A stretch of 6,024 nt of DNA. It comes from Candidatus Sulfopaludibacter sp. SbA3 (lineage in GTDB: Bacteria; Acidobacteriota; Terriglobia; 20CM-2-55-15). The stretch is from NCBI GenBank assembly GCA_945861845.1, contig CAMAWS010000225.1:1-6024 (forward strand). Direction: 5' to 3'. Positions within the stretch are counted from its first letter, which is position 1. Each line of letters opens with the position of its first letter. Below are positions 1 through 6,024 of this stretch, piece after piece. Below the pieces are notes generated by a model. It ran no database searches. It was not told the origin of the DNA and saw only the letters and a program-made list of their open reading frames with translations. Made by a program: the position numbers and the translations under genes.

Positions 1-1
1 C

Positions 2-628
2 GATGTCAGCGGTTCGATGAACTACGGTTCTGGTGAGGTGAAGAAGATCGATTATGCGCGCATCCTCGCCGCCGTCCTTACCTACTTCTCTTATCAACAG
101 CGTGACGGCGTCGGCCTTTTGACGTTCGACACGGAAGTGCGGGCGCATATTCCCGCCAGCCGCCGGTCGGGCCAGTTGATCAACATTCTAAAGACGATCG
201 AGAACATCGTGCCGAGCCAGACGACGGAGTTCAAGAAACCGTTGCGATATTTGGCGGAATTGTTGAAGCGGCGCGGCATTATTGTGCTGATATCCGATCT
301 GTACGACGAGCCGGAAAACATTATTGCGGGGTTGAAGGCGCTTAGATCGAAAGGGAACGATATTGTCGTTTTCCACATCATGGATGACTTCGAACTGAAT
401 TTTCCGTTCCAGGAAGCTGCACAGTTCGAAGACATTGAGACGAAGCGCAAGATGCATGTGATTCCGGACCATCTACGAACGAAGTACCTGGAGATACTCG
501 AAGATCACATGAGTAAGATTCGTAAAGAACTGTCGGGTTCGCGAATCGACTACGTGCTGATGAACACCTCCAAGCCGCTCGATCTCGGCTTGTTCACGTA
601 TCTGGCGGCAAGGGCGAAGAGTCAATGA
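2..628 (+). CDS. DUF58-family von Willebrand factor A protein, 5' end outside window
   Basis: The frame is open from base 2, so the ATG at 17 is internal and the true start lies upstream; 208 residues are visible. The first visible residues are DVSGS, the D-x-S-x-S MIDAS metal-binding motif that begins a VWA domain. Typical later elements follow: a helix with DYARILAAVLTYFSYQQRD, a strand GVGLLTFD, a threonine-containing loop (SQTTEF, likely the third MIDAS element) and the strand/loop VLISDLYDEP. DUF58 proteins are usually about 300 residues, so roughly the first 90 to 100 are missing. No membrane segment is seen in this part, which fits a soluble cytoplasmic protein. In known operons DUF58 proteins are partners of MoxR AAA+ ATPases in assembling or metal-loading other complexes; the client is unknown here. 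The stop overlaps the next start. Family assignment is strong; the exact role is inferred. Confidence 0.9.
   Translation, partial: DVSGSMNYGSGEVKKIDYARILAAVLTYFSYQQRDGVGLLTFDTEVRAHIPASRRSGQLINILKTIENIVPSQTTEFKKPLRYLAELLKRRGIIVLISDLYDEPENIIAGLKALRSKGNDIVVFHIMDDFELNFPFQEAAQFEDIETKRKMHVIPDHLRTKYLEILEDHMSKIRKELSGSRIDYVLMNTSKPLDLGLFTYLAARAKSQ
625..628 (+). promoter_or_regulatory. ATGA start/stop overlap (translational coupling)
   Basis: The ATG of the BatA-like gene (625-627) overlaps the TGA stop of the DUF58 gene (626-628). The upstream bases hold only a weak purine-rich candidate ribosome site (AAGGG, 610-614, about 10 bases before the ATG). Ribosomes finishing the first gene therefore probably reinitiate on the second. 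Coupling is inferred from the overlap. Confidence 0.75.
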
Positions 629-2659
629 ATTTACTGAATCCTTTCTTTCTGCTCGGTTCACTTGCCCTGGCGATTCCGGTATTGATTCACATGGTTCGCC
701 GGGAAAAATCCGAAATCGTACAGTTCAGTTCGTTGATGTTTCTGCTGAGAGTGCCAAAGGCAGCGATACGGCAGCAAATATTGAAGAATCTGCTGCTCCT
801 CATCCTGCGCTTGCTCATCATTGCATTTCTGGTTGCTGCGTTTGCGCGCCCGTACTTCACCCAGGAGACCGCCCGGAATACGGCCGCAGGTCAGAACCGC
901 GGCATCGTGCTCGTGCTCGACAATTCTTACAGCATGCGGTACGGCACGAATTTCGAAAGAACGAAGAGCGAAGCAGGGCAGCGCATTGATGCTATGGCGG
1001 CGGGAGACCAGATGGGCCTGATTGCGTTCAATGACAAAGCGACGGTCCTGTCCATGCCGACCAATGACAAGAACGTGCTGAAGGCCGCGCTCGATACGCT
1101 TGAACCGTCTTACGCGGGAACGCGGTATTACGAGGCATTCACACTGGCGGATCGTTTGTTCGGCCAACTCGGCGGCCGCCAGAAGCAACTGGTTATGATT
1201 TCCGACTTCCAGCGGAATGGCTGGAATCGGTCGAGCCGCGAAAGCGTGGTCGGGACGGACGTGGCGATGGAATCGGTCGATCTCGGCCGGGATAATTCCG
1301 AAAATGTAGGCGTCGACAACGTGGCCGTCGACGCCATGAGTTTTTCCAGGATGTATGGCGGGCACGTCGTCGCGAGGATTCACAATCATCGCAAGGATCA
1401 ATCGGTAACCGTGCCTGTGTCGGTCAGCATCAACGAAAAGGAAGCCGGGAAAAAGTCCGTTGAGGTTCCGCCTAATTCCACTGCCCTTGCGGAGTTCACC
1501 GGCTTCGACCTGCCCCTTGGCTTTTCTAAAGGCCGGATTCGACTCGAAACGCAGGACCCATTACCGACGGACAACGATTTCCTTTTCACAATCGATCGCC
1601 GGGAAAAACTCAGTGTCCTGGTCATCGATTCAGGTCGCCGAAACCAGAGTTTCTTCCTGCGGCAGGCATACACATCCGCGGTGGAGTTGCCGTACCAGTT
1701 GAAAATTGTTCAGGCGCAGAACGTCACTCCCCAGGAAATGGCTACCCACCAGGTGGTCATCGTTAATGACGTTCCCAGGCTCAGCGACGCTGTTCGGGAT
1801 CGCATGGATGAATTGAGGAAGACCGGGCAAGGACAATTGATCATTCTGGGGGACCAGGCGGACGCTGGCTGGTGGAACGGATTCGTAAAATTGCCGGTTC
1901 GGATGACGCAGAAAATTTTTGTCGGCAAGGATCGCGGACTGCCCTTCTATTCGGTGACCAGTTACGTTCGTAATCACCCGATCTTCGCGCCGTTCGAAAA
2001 GGCTTCGACCCTGGGATTGAATACGGCTCAGTTCCTGGCATATTCAGAAGTCGAGCCGAAGGAAGGAAGCACGGTTCTTGCGAAGTTCGAGAATGGATCG
2101 CCGGCGATCATCGAATCATCGGAGGCTGACCGTGGTCTTCTGGTATTCACCTCCACGGTAGATAACCGCTGGAACGATCTGCCGCTGAAGCCGTCATTCC
2201 TGCCTCTGTTTCATGAAATGGTTACCTATCTTTCGCGATACAGCGAAGTACGCGGCTGGTATGCGCTGGGCGAAGGCATTCCAGTCACTGGCGGTCTGGA
2301 AGCGGCGGCTGCTGCCGTTATCAATCCTGATGGCGGACGCCAGGCGCTCGGAGACCTGGCTCCGGGACAGCAGCGTTTCTTCAGCCCCGAGGCCCCCGGA
2401 TTTTATGAAATACGCATCGGGCCCGATGCAAAGATGGTTGCAGTGAATTCCCCGTCTGCGGAAGGTAATCTCGAACGCATGCCACCAGACGATTTGTTCG
2501 CAAGCGTGAAGCGGACTCAGGGTGAAACCCAGCAGGCAGGGTTGTTTGCCGAGGACAGTGCAGAAGAGTACGCCAGGCAGCAAATGACCTGGTGGTACCT
2601 TTTATTGATTGCTTTATTGGCCGGTATCGCGGAAATATATATCGCGAACAGGAGAACAT

Positions 2660-2688
<29 letters not shown>
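625..2688 (+). CDS. BatA-like membrane protein with VWA domain
   Basis: A full-length protein of 687 residues. Residues 1-40 (LLNPFFLLGSLALAIPVLIHMV, then an RR-rich turn and VQFSSLMFL) match the BatA/TIGR02226 double-membrane-anchor domain, with membrane segments near 7-23 and 55-76. A VWA domain follows at about 93-220: IVLVLDNSYSM carries the MIDAS residues D99, S101 and S103, T166 lies in YAGTRYYE, and D194 lies in MISDFQ. Residues about 225-325 look like a beta sandwich (CARDB-like). Residues about 328-520 look like a Rossmann or GATase-like fold (VLVIDSG, VVIVNDV, LIILGD) but there is no cysteine anywhere, so it is not a catalytic class I amidotransferase. A C-terminal membrane helix lies at about 656-674 (WWYLLLIALLAGIAEIYIA), followed by basic residues. 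The VWA domain is probably on the outer face between anchors. The role, a membrane partner of a MoxR/DUF58 system, is inferred by analogy; Bat proteins were named for aerotolerance in Bacteroides but their mechanism is unsettled. Confidence 0.88.
2650..2655 (+). promoter_or_regulatory. Ribosome binding site AGGAGA for the third gene
   Basis: AGGAGA lies inside the last codons of the BatA-like gene, four bases before the ATG at 2660 (five from the core AGGAG). It is the best Shine-Dalgarno match seen at the gene junctions in this window. It decides the start of the third gene: the resulting N-terminus MRPSEELLRKIGFVRNKW leads naturally into the first membrane helix. The two genes overlap by 29 bases (2660-2688). 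Confidence 0.8.

Positions 2689-6024
<3,336 letters not shown>

Noticed and set aside
17..628. ATG at 17 as the start of the first gene
   Set aside because: The codons before it in the same frame (2-16) complete the MIDAS motif DVSGS, so the gene begins upstream of the window and this ATG is an internal methionine.
2625..2647. Short repeat TATCGCG (2625-2631 and 2640-2646), which can also pair as a 5-base stem just before the AGGAGA site
   Set aside because: A five-base stem with an 11-base loop in coding sequence is easily expected by chance, and nothing else supports regulation by it.

Overview
The window is part of one tightly packed, plus-strand operon of three genes with no intergenic space. 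The first gene is cut by the left edge and the third by the right edge. The order is a DUF58-type von Willebrand factor A (VWA) protein, a BatA-like membrane VWA protein, then a very large membrane-anchored protein with an Ig-like/beta-rich middle and a long glutamine- and glycine-rich helical C-terminal half. This resembles the MoxR-associated 'Bat-like' operons of Acidobacteriota, Planctomycetota and relatives, where a MoxR AAA+ ATPase gene usually lies upstream of the DUF58 gene. That gene is not in the window and its presence is inferred. Gene order, moderately GC-rich codon use and the style of the third protein suggest an acidobacterium or similar environmental Gram-negative. This assignment rests on family memory, not on a search.

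Region by region: 2-628 encodes the C-terminal two thirds of the DUF58 protein, starting exactly at its MIDAS metal-binding motif (DVSGS). It overlaps the next gene by ATGA. 625-2688 encodes a 687-residue protein with two N-terminal membrane segments, a VWA domain with an intact DxSxS motif, a beta-sandwich-like stretch, a Rossmann/GATase-like region and a C-terminal membrane anchor. 2660-6024 encodes at least 1121 residues of a DUF4175/TIGR02302-like protein. It starts inside the end of the previous gene behind a good AGGAGA ribosome binding site and is still open at the window end.

Working model (inference): an upstream MoxR ATPase acts with the cytoplasmic DUF58 VWA protein on the membrane-embedded BatA-like protein. 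The third protein, anchored by three membrane helices, carries a long cell-envelope arm outside the membrane. Overlapping starts and stops suggest coupled translation and fixed stoichiometry.

The most striking features are in the third gene. One is a glutamine/glycine tandem repeat (11 QQG units, then 8 QG-type units) encoded by a stretch of 104 bases without a thymine. Another is a set of polyglycine hinges between helical segments. In addition, all three proteins, about 2,000 visible residues, contain no cysteine. No RNA genes, mobile elements, CRISPR arrays, promoters or terminators were found.
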